Part shown: one piece after another, positions 1 to 6,087 of the stretch | Numbering within the stretch: position 1 is the first letter of the stretch | How the letters are laid out: every line of letters starts with the position of its first letter | Source: an uncultured Streptococcus sp. | Lineage (GTDB): Bacteria; Bacillota; Bacilli; Lactobacillales; Streptococcaceae | Length of the DNA stretch: 7,455 bases | Direction of reading: 5' to 3' | NCBI RefSeq assembly: GCF_943912555.1 | Contig: NZ_CALTUR010000092.1 | Span: forward strand, 1-7,455 | Made by a program: the position numbers and the translations under genes | Notes under the pieces: model-generated | Told to the model about the DNA's origin: nothing | Seen by the model: only the letters and a program-made list of their open reading frames with translations | The model's database searches: none

Positions 1-2873
1 CTGAGTTGGTAATTAGCGAAAAAGGCACTCCTGAAGTTCAACCTAAATTACCTGAATTGGTAATTAGCGAAAAAGGCACTCCTGAAGTTCAGCCTAACCT
101 ACCTGAATTGGTAGTTAGTGAAAAAGGCACTCCTGAAGTTCAGCCTAACCTACCTGAGTTGGTAATTAGCGAAAAAGGCACTCCTGAAGTTCAACCTAAA
201 TTACCTGAGTTGGTAATTAGTGAAAAAGGCACTCCTGAAGTTCAACCTAAACTACCTGAATTGGTAATTAGCGAAAAAGGCACTCCTGAAGTTCAGCCTG
301 CGTTGCCTGAAGCTAAACCAGAAAAAGATAAGGTCTTAGATAAAAAGGAAGAGAAAAAAGAAGTTGAGGTTAAACCAGTAACTCCAACTGTTCCAGCTCA
401 GTCTGAAGTTAAAAAAGTCGTAACTACTCGAACTGAAGTACAAACTTCTGTTATTGAACCTGGGGTACAACATGTCCCAGATGCAAACCTTAACCTTGGG
501 GAGACTCAAGTTGTTCAAGAAGGTGTTGCAGGAAAAACAGAAACAACTTACACAATTACCATTGAAAATGGTGTTGAGGTTAGTCGTACAGTAACAGGAA
601 CTCAAACAACTCCTGCAGTTGATAAAGTTATCCATATTGGTACTAAAACTTCTAAAGAAATGGTTCGTACTACAAAAGAAGAGGTGGTTCGTACTCCTAT
701 TCTTCCAAGTACAGAATTCGTTCCAGATGAAAACTTGGATGCTGGAGTAGAAAAAGAAGTGGAAGCCGGTCAAAATGGTGAAAAACTTGAAGTTTTCACT
801 GTAACACTTGAAGATGGTGTTGAAACTGGTCGTACTCTTGTTTCATCTACTCAAAAAGAGGCAAAAAATCGACTTGTTCATGTCGGAACAAAAGTTGCTA
901 AGAAAAACATTGAAACTGTAACTCGTGAAAACCACAAGGTTGAACATAAAGTTACTAGCAACACAAATCCAGACCTTCCGAAAGGTGAGAAAAAAGTAAT
1001 TCAAGCTGGTAAAGATGGTTCTTATGAACTTATTACTACAGTTGTAACCACTCCAGATGGTACAGAAGTTTCTCGTAATGAAAAACGAGAAAATGAAGTT
1101 CCAGCGGTTGATGAGATTGTAGAAATTGGAACTGGTGAAAACGTGGAAACAAGTCGCACTTCTCGAACAGTTGAAGTAAATTACGAAACTGAAGAAGTTA
1201 AAGATGAGACACTAAATGAAGGAAAACGTGTAGTAGAAACTAAGGGTCAAAAAGGTTCTTATACAGAAACTACAATTGTTTACGGAAATGGTCGTTCATC
1301 TGTAGTTAAAAGCGATGAAGTAAAACCGGTTAAAGAAGTTGTTCGAGTTGGGATACATAAAGTTTTAACTGAAAACAAAACTCGAGTTGAGCGCAAAGAA
1401 GGGGAAGCCTTCAAGACTGTTGAAATTAAAAGCGATAAACTTTTCAATGATCAACGAGTAGTTAAAACTAAAGGTAAAAACGGTGAAATCATCGAAAACT
1501 ACAAAGACTACTATGAAGATGGTAAACTTGTTAAGAGTGAGCTAATCAATACTGAAACTGTTCCAGCAGTGAATGAAGTAGTCGAAGTTGGAACTAAAGA
1601 TCGTTACACTTATGCTAACGAAGATAAAGTTCTTACCGCTGAAGGTGAAAAACGAGTTGCTGATCCTGAACTTTTTGAAGGTGATGAACGAGTTGAAGAT
1701 GCGGTAAATGGTAAAGAAACTTACAACGTTAAGTATCTAAATGATGAGTATCAAAACCGTACCGAAGTAAGTCGTGAACTTATCAACACAGTTCCAGCTA
1801 AACAAAAAGTTGTTCATTATGGAACTAAGAAATTGATGTCTGAAGTTACTGAAGAAGAAACTGAGACAATTTCTTACAGTGCTCGCACTGAAAATGATTC
1901 TAACCTTTTTGAAGGTGAAACTCGTACTGAAAATGGTCGTGACGGATTCAAGCGTTACCGCAAAATTATTTCAGTGAACAATAAAACTGGTGAACGAACT
2001 GTTAAAAGTCGTGAGCTAGTTGAAACTAAGGAAGCAGTTGACACAATTACCTATAATGGTACTAAGAAAAAACGTGTCACTGATCCAACAGATGTTGTAG
2101 TTCCAACAAATGATAACAATTATGACATTGATGGCACTTGGAAAGACGTTAAGAGCCTAGGTGAAAATGGTTTGGATCCAAACAATGAAGATCACCGTAG
2201 TGCTAAGTATCTACACGACAATCTTTCTCAAGCTGATAAAGACCGTATTGCTGTTGATCAAACGGATAACAAAGAAGATCTTCCTCGAGACATGGGACTC
2301 CTATCAGTTTGGTCAGCATCGCATCTTTCTCAAGCGGAGCTTGATAAGCTTGAACAAATCGTAGATAATCGTAAACTTAACGAACACTTCATGGAACTTC
2401 TTAATGAAGAGCGTACTCGTATTGGCTTGACTCCTGCAACCATCGCAGCAGATGATAGGGAACTAACTCGAGTTGCCAATATTCGTGCTAATGAAATGGC
2501 AGATCACGGTTCATTGCGTTACCAAGGTAAGGAGGAAGGTAAGCATAAACGGCCTGATGGTTCTCGTTGGTCAACTGCTTATGATCCAGAATTCTACAAA
2601 CAAACAAATGCAATGACTGAAAATGCAGCAGAAACAACAAGTGTTTGGGACATTGTAAGTCTTACAAATGAAAAAGCACTTGCCCACTACTTCTATACTA
2701 GATGGAAACACTCACCAGGTCACTATGCAGCTATGATGATGGGGGATGGTTATAGCCCAGCAAACAAGAATGTACAATTCCGTGTAGCTCTTGGATTTGC
2801 AAATCATTCACTTACTAATGATAATCCAACAAACGTTGTGGCAATGATGGAAATTGCATCTATGATGGACTAG
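1..2873 (+). CDS. Partial surface protein: Zmp-like tandem repeats, ~7 G5 domains, C-terminal CAP/SCP domain (5' end outside window)
   Basis: The reading frame is open from the left edge (first whole codon at 3) to TAG at 2871-2873, giving about 956 visible residues, counted here from the codon at 3. The TTG at 6 is a Leu codon inside a repeat, so the true start lies upstream. Domains in order: six 17-residue repeats (1-102, core SEKGTPEVQP then LPEL); a Lys/Glu/Pro linker (103-132); about seven G5-type units of 74-82 residues (133-688), most ending VxxxGTK; a polar helical linker; and a CAP/SCP domain (about 790-956). CAP signatures seen are NEER (801-804), His835, TENAAE (Glu873) and WKHSPGH (His907). 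There are no cysteines in the CAP region and no LPXTG or membrane tail at the C-terminus. In streptococcal Zmp/IgA1 proteases, similar repeats and G5 domains follow an N-terminal LPXTG, so N-terminal anchoring is likely here but cannot be seen. The CAP function is unknown; adhesion or cell-wall activity are guesses. Confidence 0.9.
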   Translation, partial: ELVISEKGTPEVQPKLPELVISEKGTPEVQPNLPELVVSEKGTPEVQPNLPELVISEKGTPEVQPKLPELVISEKGTPEVQPKLPELVISEKGTPEVQPALPEAKPEKDKVLDKKEEKKEVEVKPVTPTVPAQSEVKKVVTTRTEVQTSVIEPGVQHVPDANLNLGETQVVQEGVAGKTETTYTITIENGVEVSRTVTGTQTTPAVDKVIHIGTKTSKEMVRTTKEEVVRTPILPSTEFVPDENLDAGVEKEVEAGQNGEKLEVFTVTLEDGVETGRTLVSSTQKEAKNRLVHVGTKVAKKNIETVTRENHKVEHKVTSNTNPDLPKGEKKVIQAGKDGSYELITTVVTTPDGTEVSRNEKRENEVPAVDEIVEIGTGENVETSRTSRTVEVNYETEEVKDETLNEGKRVVETKGQKGSYTETTIVYGNGRSSVVKSDEVKPVKEVVRVGIHKVLTENKTRVERKEGEAFKTVEIKSDKLFNDQRVVKTKGKNGEIIENYKDYYEDGKLVKSELINTETVPAVNEVVEVGTKDRYTYANEDKVLTAEGEKRVADPELFEGDERVEDAVNGKETYNVKYLNDEYQNRTEVSRELINTVPAKQKVVHYGTKKLMSEVTEEETETISYSARTENDSNLFEGETRTENGRDGFKRYRKIISVNNKTGERTVKSRELVETKEAVDTITYNGTKKKRVTDPTDVVVPTNDNNYDIDGTWKDVKSLGENGLDPNNEDHRSAKYLHDNLSQADKDRIAVDQTDNKEDLPRDMGLLSVWSASHLSQAELDKLEQIVDNRKLNEHFMELLNEERTRIGLTPATIAADDRELTRVANIRANEMADHGSLRYQGKEEGKHKRPDGSRWSTAYDPEFYKQTNAMTENAAETTSVWDIVSLTNEKALAHYFYTRWKHSPGHYAAMMMGDGYSPANKNVQFRVALGFANHSLTNDNPTNVVAMMEIASMMD
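3..308 (+). repeat. Six tandem 51-bp coding repeats (17-aa units)
   Basis: Units begin at 3, 54, 105, 156, 207 and 258. Each encodes E-L-V-[IV]-S-E-K-G-T-P-E-V-Q-P-x-x-P, where x-x is KL, NL or AL. The period is exactly 51 bp with no indels. Units 1 (3-53) and 4 (156-206) are identical at all 51 bases. The others differ mainly at synonymous sites (gag/gaa, agc/agt, caa/cag, tta/cta) and at the K/N/A position. Unit 6 is the divergent end copy (Ala-Leu) leading into the linker. The array continues off the left edge, so its full copy number is unknown. The Pro-rich, acidic sequence suggests an extended spacer lifting the stalk off the wall. Confidence 0.97.
399..2066 (+). repeat. Protein-level repeat array of about seven G5-type domains
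   Basis: Consecutive units end near nucleotides 647, 893, 1136, 1358, 1598, 1829 and 2066, each at a V-x-x-x-G-T-[KG] type motif (VIHIGTK, LVHVGTK, IVEIGTG, VVRVGIH, VVEVGTK, VVHYGTK, TITYNGTK). Each has the G5 pattern of two long beta-rich stretches around a central G-x-x-G-x turn. The units have diverged in sequence and do not repeat at the DNA level, unlike the 51-bp array upstream. Unit 4 ends in GIH instead of GTK and is one of the shortest. G5 domains form elongated stalks in surface proteins such as SasG/Aap and streptococcal Zmp proteins and have been linked to N-acetylglucosamine or Zn binding. Only the architecture is seen here. Exact domain limits are approximate. Confidence 0.8.
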
Positions 2874-2875
2874 AT

Positions 2876-2937
2876 AAAAAACGAACAAGATAGAGATTCT
2901 GATTACCAGAATTCTAGTCTTGTTCGTTTTGTTTTTT
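2876..2937. terminator. Bidirectional intrinsic terminator between convergent genes
   Basis: A perfect 13-bp stem pairs AAAACGAACAAGA (2878-2890) with TCTTGTTCGTTTT (2918-2930). It continues inward, with one bulge on each side, through TAGA/TCTA and ATTCTG/CAGAAT to a five-base ATTAC loop (2902-2906). The right flank is TTTTGTTTTTT (2927-2937). The left flank AAAAAA (2876-2881) supplies a T-run on the other strand. It starts three bases after the surface-protein stop codon and lies six bases from the stop codon of the substrate-binding protein gene, so one hairpin can end both transcripts. Confidence 0.93.
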
Positions 2938-2942
2938 AAAAC

Positions 2943-3809
2943 TTAGTCGACTTTTCCGCCCTCAACAACCAGGTCATCTGCTTTAGCAGCGTCACCGTAG
3001 GTTGGGTGAAGTGTTTTTTCATAGGCCTTGTGGAAGAAGTTTTCCTTACCTAATTTTTCAATATCTTTATTGATGAAGTCTAGCAATTCTTGGTTGCCTT
3101 TTTGAACTGCTGCCGCAATGGTATCTGGATTACCAAGAGAAGTAATTCCTACTTCATATCCTTTGTTTTCAAGCGCCCAAGCTAGAACTTCAGTATTGTC
3201 GGTAGAGAAGGCATCTCCACGTCCGTCAAGAAGAGCTTGGTAGGAGTCACTATATTGGTCGTATTTTTGGAGTTTTACTTCTGGGTGATTTTTCTCAAAA
3301 TAAGTTTCAGCGGTCGTTCCTTTTGTGACAATCAAGGTTTTACCTTCAAGTTGTTTGACATCTGTAATGAGACCAGTCTTAGGTGATACGACACCAAGAG
3401 AGACTTTCATATATGGAAGGGCAAAATCAACTTGTTTCTTGCGTTCGTCAGTCACTGTAAAGTTGGCAAGGGTAATATCCACCTTGTTTGAAATCAAGTA
3501 TTCAGCACGGTTGGCAGCATCGACGGAAACGTATTTAACCTTGACACCAAGGTCTTGGGCCAGTTGGTTCCCCAATTCGATATCGTAACCTTGGTAGGAA
3601 CCATCGTTATCAACATAACCAAAGGGTTTCTTGTCTCCAAATACGGCGATTCGTAGTTCACCGCTTTTTTTGATTTCATCGATAGTGCGAGCCTTGGCAG
3701 TAGTTTTGCCAGCCGATGAACCAGCATTTCCACCTGAGCTACAAGCTGTGACAAAGATTAGGGCAAAGGCAAGTGCTAAAACAGTTAAGAGTGGTTTGAA
3801 TAGTTTCAT
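2943..3809 (-). CDS. Amino acid ABC transporter substrate-binding lipoprotein (family 3 SBP)
   Basis: This 288-residue protein captures a polar amino acid outside the membrane and delivers it to the two permeases encoded upstream. It has a lipoprotein signal: MKLFK, a hydrophobic core, then lipobox V20-T-A-C23, with Cys23 as the predicted lipidated residue. A Ser/Gly/Lys tether follows, and the family 3 solute-binding fold covers about 43-280. The family signature GYDIELG is at 74-80. Likely ligand contacts are Arg101, the segment ANFTVTDER (115-123, Arg123 for the carboxylate), Thr165/Thr166 and Asp204 (alpha-amino group). The A-N-F-T-x-T-x-E-R stretch and PYMKVSLGV recall the CjaA/cystine-cysteine and PEB1-like acidic amino acid groups; I cannot choose between cysteine/cystine, aspartate/glutamate and glutamine. 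ATG is supported by AAGGAG (3816-3821) six bases upstream. It is the last gene of its operon, 17 bp after the ATPase stop codon. Confidence 0.95.
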   Translation of the reverse strand: MKLFKPLLTVLALAFALIFVTACSSGGNAGSSAGKTTAKARTIDEIKKSGELRIAVFGDKKPFGYVDNDGSYQGYDIELGNQLAQDLGVKVKYVSVDAANRAEYLISNKVDITLANFTVTDERKKQVDFALPYMKVSLGVVSPKTGLITDVKQLEGKTLIVTKGTTAETYFEKNHPEVKLQKYDQYSDSYQALLDGRGDAFSTDNTEVLAWALENKGYEVGITSLGNPDTIAAAVQKGNQELLDFINKDIEKLGKENFFHKAYEKTLHPTYGDAAKADDLVVEGGKVD

Positions 3810-3826
3810 AAGAATCTCCTTTTTCG

Positions 3827-4585
3827 TTATAAGTATGAGCCAAACTGGCTAAAGTCAAAGACGTTTAAAAATTCCTGGGCTCGTTTGGTTTGCGGATTGG
3901 TAAAGAAGGCTTGAGCCGTTCCTTCTTCAGCGATTTTCCCTTGGTCGAGGAAGATAATCCGATCGGCAATAGCTTGGGCAAACTGCATTTCGTGGGTTAC
4001 TAAAATCATGGTACGGCCTTCTTGGGCCAAATCATTGATGAGTTCCAGCACCTCACGCACCATTTCTGGATCCAGCGAAGCAGTCACTTCGTCAAAGAGG
4101 ATAATTTCTGGGTGCATGAGGAGGGCACGAACAATTGCAACCCGTTGCTTCTGTCCACCAGATAATTGACGCGCAAAGCTATGTTGTTTGTCTAGTAAAC
4201 CAACACGTTCCAGTAGTTGCAGAGCTTCTTCCGTTACTTCCTTCTTGTCTCTTCCCTGAGCCTTTATAGGGCCTAGGATGAGATTTTGAAGGACATCCAG
4301 ATGGGGAAAGAGTTCATAGCTTTGAAAGACCATGCCAATCTTTTGGCGAACTAGGTGAAAATCTTTTTTATTTTCAACGATAGACTGACCGTCCAGAAGA
4401 ATATCTCCACCTTGAATGCTTTCTAAGCCATTGAGGCAACGAAGGAGAGTACTTTTTCCACAACCAGAGGGTCCTAGAATGACGACAACTTCCCCTTTTT
4501 TGATATCTAGAGAAAGTCCTTGGAGGATGGGATTGTCTCCGAAGGATTTTTTTAGTTCCTTGATTTCTAAGATAGTTTCAGACAT
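3827..4585 (-). CDS. Polar amino acid ABC transporter ATP-binding protein (GlnQ/HisP type)
   Basis: This 252-residue cytoplasmic nucleotide-binding subunit powers the importer by ATP hydrolysis. All motifs are intact: Walker A GPSGCGKST (38-46), Q-loop Gln88 in MVFQSYELFPH, ABC signature LSGGQ (141-145), Walker B IILFDE (161-166) with catalytic Glu166, D-loop ASLD (169-172) and H-switch His198. The length and the SYELFPHLDVLQN segment are typical of the polar amino acid uptake (PAAT) family. The family usually has FN at the SY position and EPTSALDPE where this protein has EVTASLDPE, both mild variations. The ATG abuts the TAA of the upstream permease (TAAATG), with GGAGGA (4591-4596) inside that gene serving as its ribosome binding site, so the two are probably translationally coupled. 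Gene symbols such as glnQ are often applied, but the substrate is not established by this sequence. Confidence 0.96.
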   Translation of the reverse strand: MSETILEIKELKKSFGDNPILQGLSLDIKKGEVVVILGPSGCGKSTLLRCLNGLESIQGGDILLDGQSIVENKKDFHLVRQKIGMVFQSYELFPHLDVLQNLILGPIKAQGRDKKEVTEEALQLLERVGLLDKQHSFARQLSGGQKQRVAIVRALLMHPEIILFDEVTASLDPEMVREVLELINDLAQEGRTMILVTHEMQFAQAIADRIIFLDQGKIAEEGTAQAFFTNPQTKRAQEFLNVFDFSQFGSYL

Positions 4586-5263
4586 TTAGTTCCTCCAATA
4601 TTTTTCTAAGTGAGTGGATAGTTTGGAAATAGGAAAGCAGACTGCGAAATATAAGACCAGAATGGTTCCATAAATCCAGAAGGAAGCGGTTGGGATGGTC
4701 AGGCGATTGCTATCAATGATTTGTTGTCCAACCTTGGTTACTTCAACAACCCCAATCAGGACAACCAAGGAAGTTGTTTTAATCATCCGAGTAACAAGAT
4801 TAATAGCTTGTGGAAGTAATCTTCTCAAGACTTGTGGGATGATAATGTGGTAGTAAAGTTGAACATTGGTCAAGCCGAACGCCTGTCCACTTTCAAACTG
4901 ATGTTTAGGGAGAGAAGTGATTGCTCCACGGACCAAGTCTCCCATTTCAGCTGTTCCCCAGAGGGTAAAAACGATAATAGCAGAAGTCTCACCTGAGATA
5001 TTGATATTAAAGTTTCGAGCCAAGCCAAAGTAAACGATGAAGAGCAACACCAGCTGGGGCATGATACGGATAAATTCCAGATACAATCGTGTTAAAAATC
5101 GCACGATTCTAGAATGGGAGGTCATGATGATTCCCATGACTGTCCCGAATATCATGGATAAGAGGACAGACAGGATGGATATCCCAATCGTAACGCCCAA
5201 TCCCTGTAAGATTCTCAGGAGATTATTTCCCTGAAAGAGTACTTGGATTCCCGAATCCTGCAT
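4586..5263 (-). CDS. Amino acid ABC transporter permease (HisM/GlnP type), second in operon
   Basis: This 225-residue inner-membrane subunit forms half of the translocation pore. About five hydrophobic segments are visible, roughly 20-47, 60-82, 93-110, 152-172 and 195-213. The cytoplasmic EAA loop that docks with the ATPase lies at about 113-144 (GAITSLPKHQFESGQAFG, then IIPQ). The length is normal for single-domain permeases of the polar amino acid uptake family. ATG at 5263 is chosen because AAGGAGG (5271-5277) lies seven bases upstream. This places the start 41 bp inside the preceding permease gene, in another frame, which favours coupled translation and balanced permease amounts. It is a paralogue of the first permease gene but not closely similar to it, so the pore is probably a heterodimer. 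Confidence 0.95.
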   Translation of the reverse strand: MQDSGIQVLFQGNNLLRILQGLGVTIGISILSVLLSMIFGTVMGIIMTSHSRIVRFLTRLYLEFIRIMPQLVLLFIVYFGLARNFNINISGETSAIIVFTLWGTAEMGDLVRGAITSLPKHQFESGQAFGLTNVQLYYHIIIPQVLRRLLPQAINLVTRMIKTTSLVVLIGVVEVTKVGQQIIDSNRLTIPTASFWIYGTILVLYFAVCFPISKLSTHLEKYWRN

Positions 5264-5903
5264 GGCGGAGCCTCCTTTCTATCCAGCTAAAGACCAGTGA
5301 GATGGGGAGCAGCATGATCAGGTAAGCAATTACCAACATAGCTAGCGCAATATCTGTCTCATAGTAGAGTCCAATCAAGTCCTTGGCGACGTACATGAGG
5401 TCAGCCAAAGCTACTGCTGAGAAAACAGAGGTTTCCTTGATGAGGAAAATGACATTGGCACTAAAGGAGGGGAGTGCTACCGCTGTTGCTTGCGGAAGAA
5501 TCACATAGCGAAAGACCTGTAGAGGTGTCAGACCGATAGCTAATCCAATCTCCTGCTGGGTTTGACTGACTGCTTCCAGTCCGCTTCGGAAAGATTCTGC
5601 CATATAGGAGCCTCCTAAAAAGACCAGTCCTAGAGTGGCACAGACTTCCGAAGATAGGACAATCCCGATTCGAGGGAGCCCGAAATAGAGAAAGAAGAGT
5701 TGAATCAAAAGGGGCGTATTGCGTGACAATTCAATATAGGCTGTTGCTACTTGCGCCAAAATAGGAATTCGATAATGCCGGATGATACTAACCATTAAAC
5801 CGAGCAGAAAGGAACCCAGAATTCCCCCAACTGCAATATGCAAGGTTAGAAGAAATGCCTTTTGATATAGTGGTAGATATTGTTCAACAATGGACCAATC
5901 CAA
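5223..5903 (-). CDS. Amino acid ABC transporter permease (HisQ/GlnP type), first in operon, TTG start
   Basis: This 226-residue membrane subunit is the pore partner of the permease encoded next. Hydrophobic segments lie at about 16-41, 64-83, 86-101, 148-170 and 184-207. ELSRNTPLLIQLFFLYFGLP (58-77) is a hallmark of this permease family. The EAA loop at 109-139 (LEAVSQTQQEIGLAIGLTPL, then VILPQA) contacts the ATPase. The start is TTG at 5903-5901. No in-frame ATG precedes it near the ribosome binding site, and AGGAGGT (5911-5917) sits seven bases upstream, so the TTG is well supported. It is the promoter-proximal gene of the four-gene operon, and its 3' end overlaps the next gene by 41 bp. 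Confidence 0.94.
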   Translation of the reverse strand: MDWSIVEQYLPLYQKAFLLTLHIAVGGILGSFLLGLMVSIIRHYRIPILAQVATAYIELSRNTPLLIQLFFLYFGLPRIGIVLSSEVCATLGLVFLGGSYMAESFRSGLEAVSQTQQEIGLAIGLTPLQVFRYVILPQATAVALPSFSANVIFLIKETSVFSAVALADLMYVAKDLIGLYYETDIALAMLVIAYLIMLLPISLVFSWIERRLRHAGFGNPSTLSGK

Positions 5904-5910
5904 AAATAGA

Positions 5911-5917
5911 ACCTCCT
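5911..5917 (-). promoter_or_regulatory. Ribosome binding site that fixes the TTG start of the first permease gene
   Basis: On the minus strand this reads AGGAGGT, a near-perfect anti-16S match seven bases before TTG (5903-5901). It is the main support for initiation at a non-ATG codon. Confidence 0.85.
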
Positions 5918-5936
5918 ATCTATGATTAATATAGTT

Positions 5937-5945
5937 ATTGTAGCA
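5937..5945 (-). promoter_or_regulatory. Extended -10 promoter of the ABC transporter operon
   Basis: The minus strand reads TGCTACAAT, an extended -10 (TG-N-TACAAT, five of six matches to TATAAT). The -35 region 17 bp upstream (TATCCA) is poor, which is common with TG-extended promoters. Transcription would begin near 5930, leaving a leader of about 27 bases with the ribosome binding site. A GATA-A-TATC palindrome lies just upstream, near the weak -35, and could be an operator. No experimental start site is available. Confidence 0.55.
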
Positions 5946-6012
5946 TTTAAAAATTAGCTTGGATAATATCTATTTTTTATTGCTGTTATAGGGATTTTTT
6001 ATCATAATCCTA

Positions 6013-6027
6013 AAATTTCTGAAATTT
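6013..6027. promoter_or_regulatory. CodY-like box in the divergent intergenic region
   Basis: AAATTTCTGAAATTT matches the published lactococcal/streptococcal CodY motif AATTTTCWGAAAATT at 13 of 15 positions and is a perfect palindrome around the central C-T-G. It lies about 50-60 bp upstream of the proposed lctO start site and about 85-95 bp upstream of the transporter start site, so it could act on either gene. CodY controls amino acid transporters in streptococci, which fits the neighbour. The A/T-rich setting raises the chance of a random match. Confidence 0.5.
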
Positions 6028-6047
6028 TCAAACAAAATATTTGAAAA
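6025..6047. repeat. 8-bp inverted repeat overlapping the lctO -35 element
   Basis: TTTTCAAA (6025-6032) and TTTGAAAA (6040-6047) are perfect inverted arms separated by seven bases (CAAAATA). The right arm contains the proposed TTGAAA -35 hexamer and the left arm overlaps the CodY-like box. It is too A/T-rich to be a convincing RNA hairpin and is better read as a possible protein-binding site; the regulator is unknown. Confidence 0.4.
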
Positions 6048-6069
6048 GTTTTGAAAAAAGAGTTAAGAT
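6041..6069 (+). promoter_or_regulatory. Probable lctO promoter
   Basis: The -35 TTGAAA (6041-6046) is followed by a 17-bp spacer and -10 TAAGAT (6064-6069, four of six matches). Transcription would start near 6076. An alternative pairs the second TTGAAA (6051-6056) with TAATAT (6077-6082), but its 20-bp spacer is poor. Confidence 0.5.
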
Positions 6070-6072
6070 ATT

Positions 6073-6087
6073 TTTGTAATATACAAA
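6073..6087. repeat. 15-bp palindrome at the lctO transcription start region
   Basis: TTTGTA (6073-6078), ATA, then TACAAA (6082-6087) form a perfect inverted repeat that ends exactly where the cre-like palindrome begins. It straddles the likely lctO start site, where a bound repressor would block initiation. It does not match the Rex or GlnR consensus as I know them. Confidence 0.4.

Noticed and set aside
3..308. 51-bp repeats as a CRISPR array
   Set aside because: The repeats are contiguous without unique spacers, have an in-frame period, and continue into a long reading frame.
3..308. LPEL motifs in the repeats as sortase signals
   Set aside because: Sortase A needs LPXTG followed by a hydrophobic segment and positive charges; here LPEL recurs every 17 residues in a soluble polar spacer.
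336..773. Minus-strand open frame of 145 codons inside the surface-protein gene
   Set aside because: Its product is low-complexity (Phe/Ser/Asn-rich), the mirror of a Lys/Glu/Val-rich coding strand; it has no ribosome binding site and no recognisable domain.
2161..2364. Short plus-strand open frame in another frame of the surface-protein gene
   Set aside because: It overlaps the continuous long frame, has no ribosome binding site and encodes nothing recognisable.
2700..2873. Premature truncation of the surface protein because no C-terminal anchor is present
   Set aside because: The CAP domain looks complete and is followed by a stop codon and a good terminator. Zmp-like proteins anchor at the N-terminus, so a missing C-terminal anchor does not imply a broken gene.
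6025..6047. Inverted repeat as an intrinsic terminator of an upstream transcript
   Set aside because: The stem is mostly A/T, there is no T-run after it, and both flanking genes are transcribed away from it.
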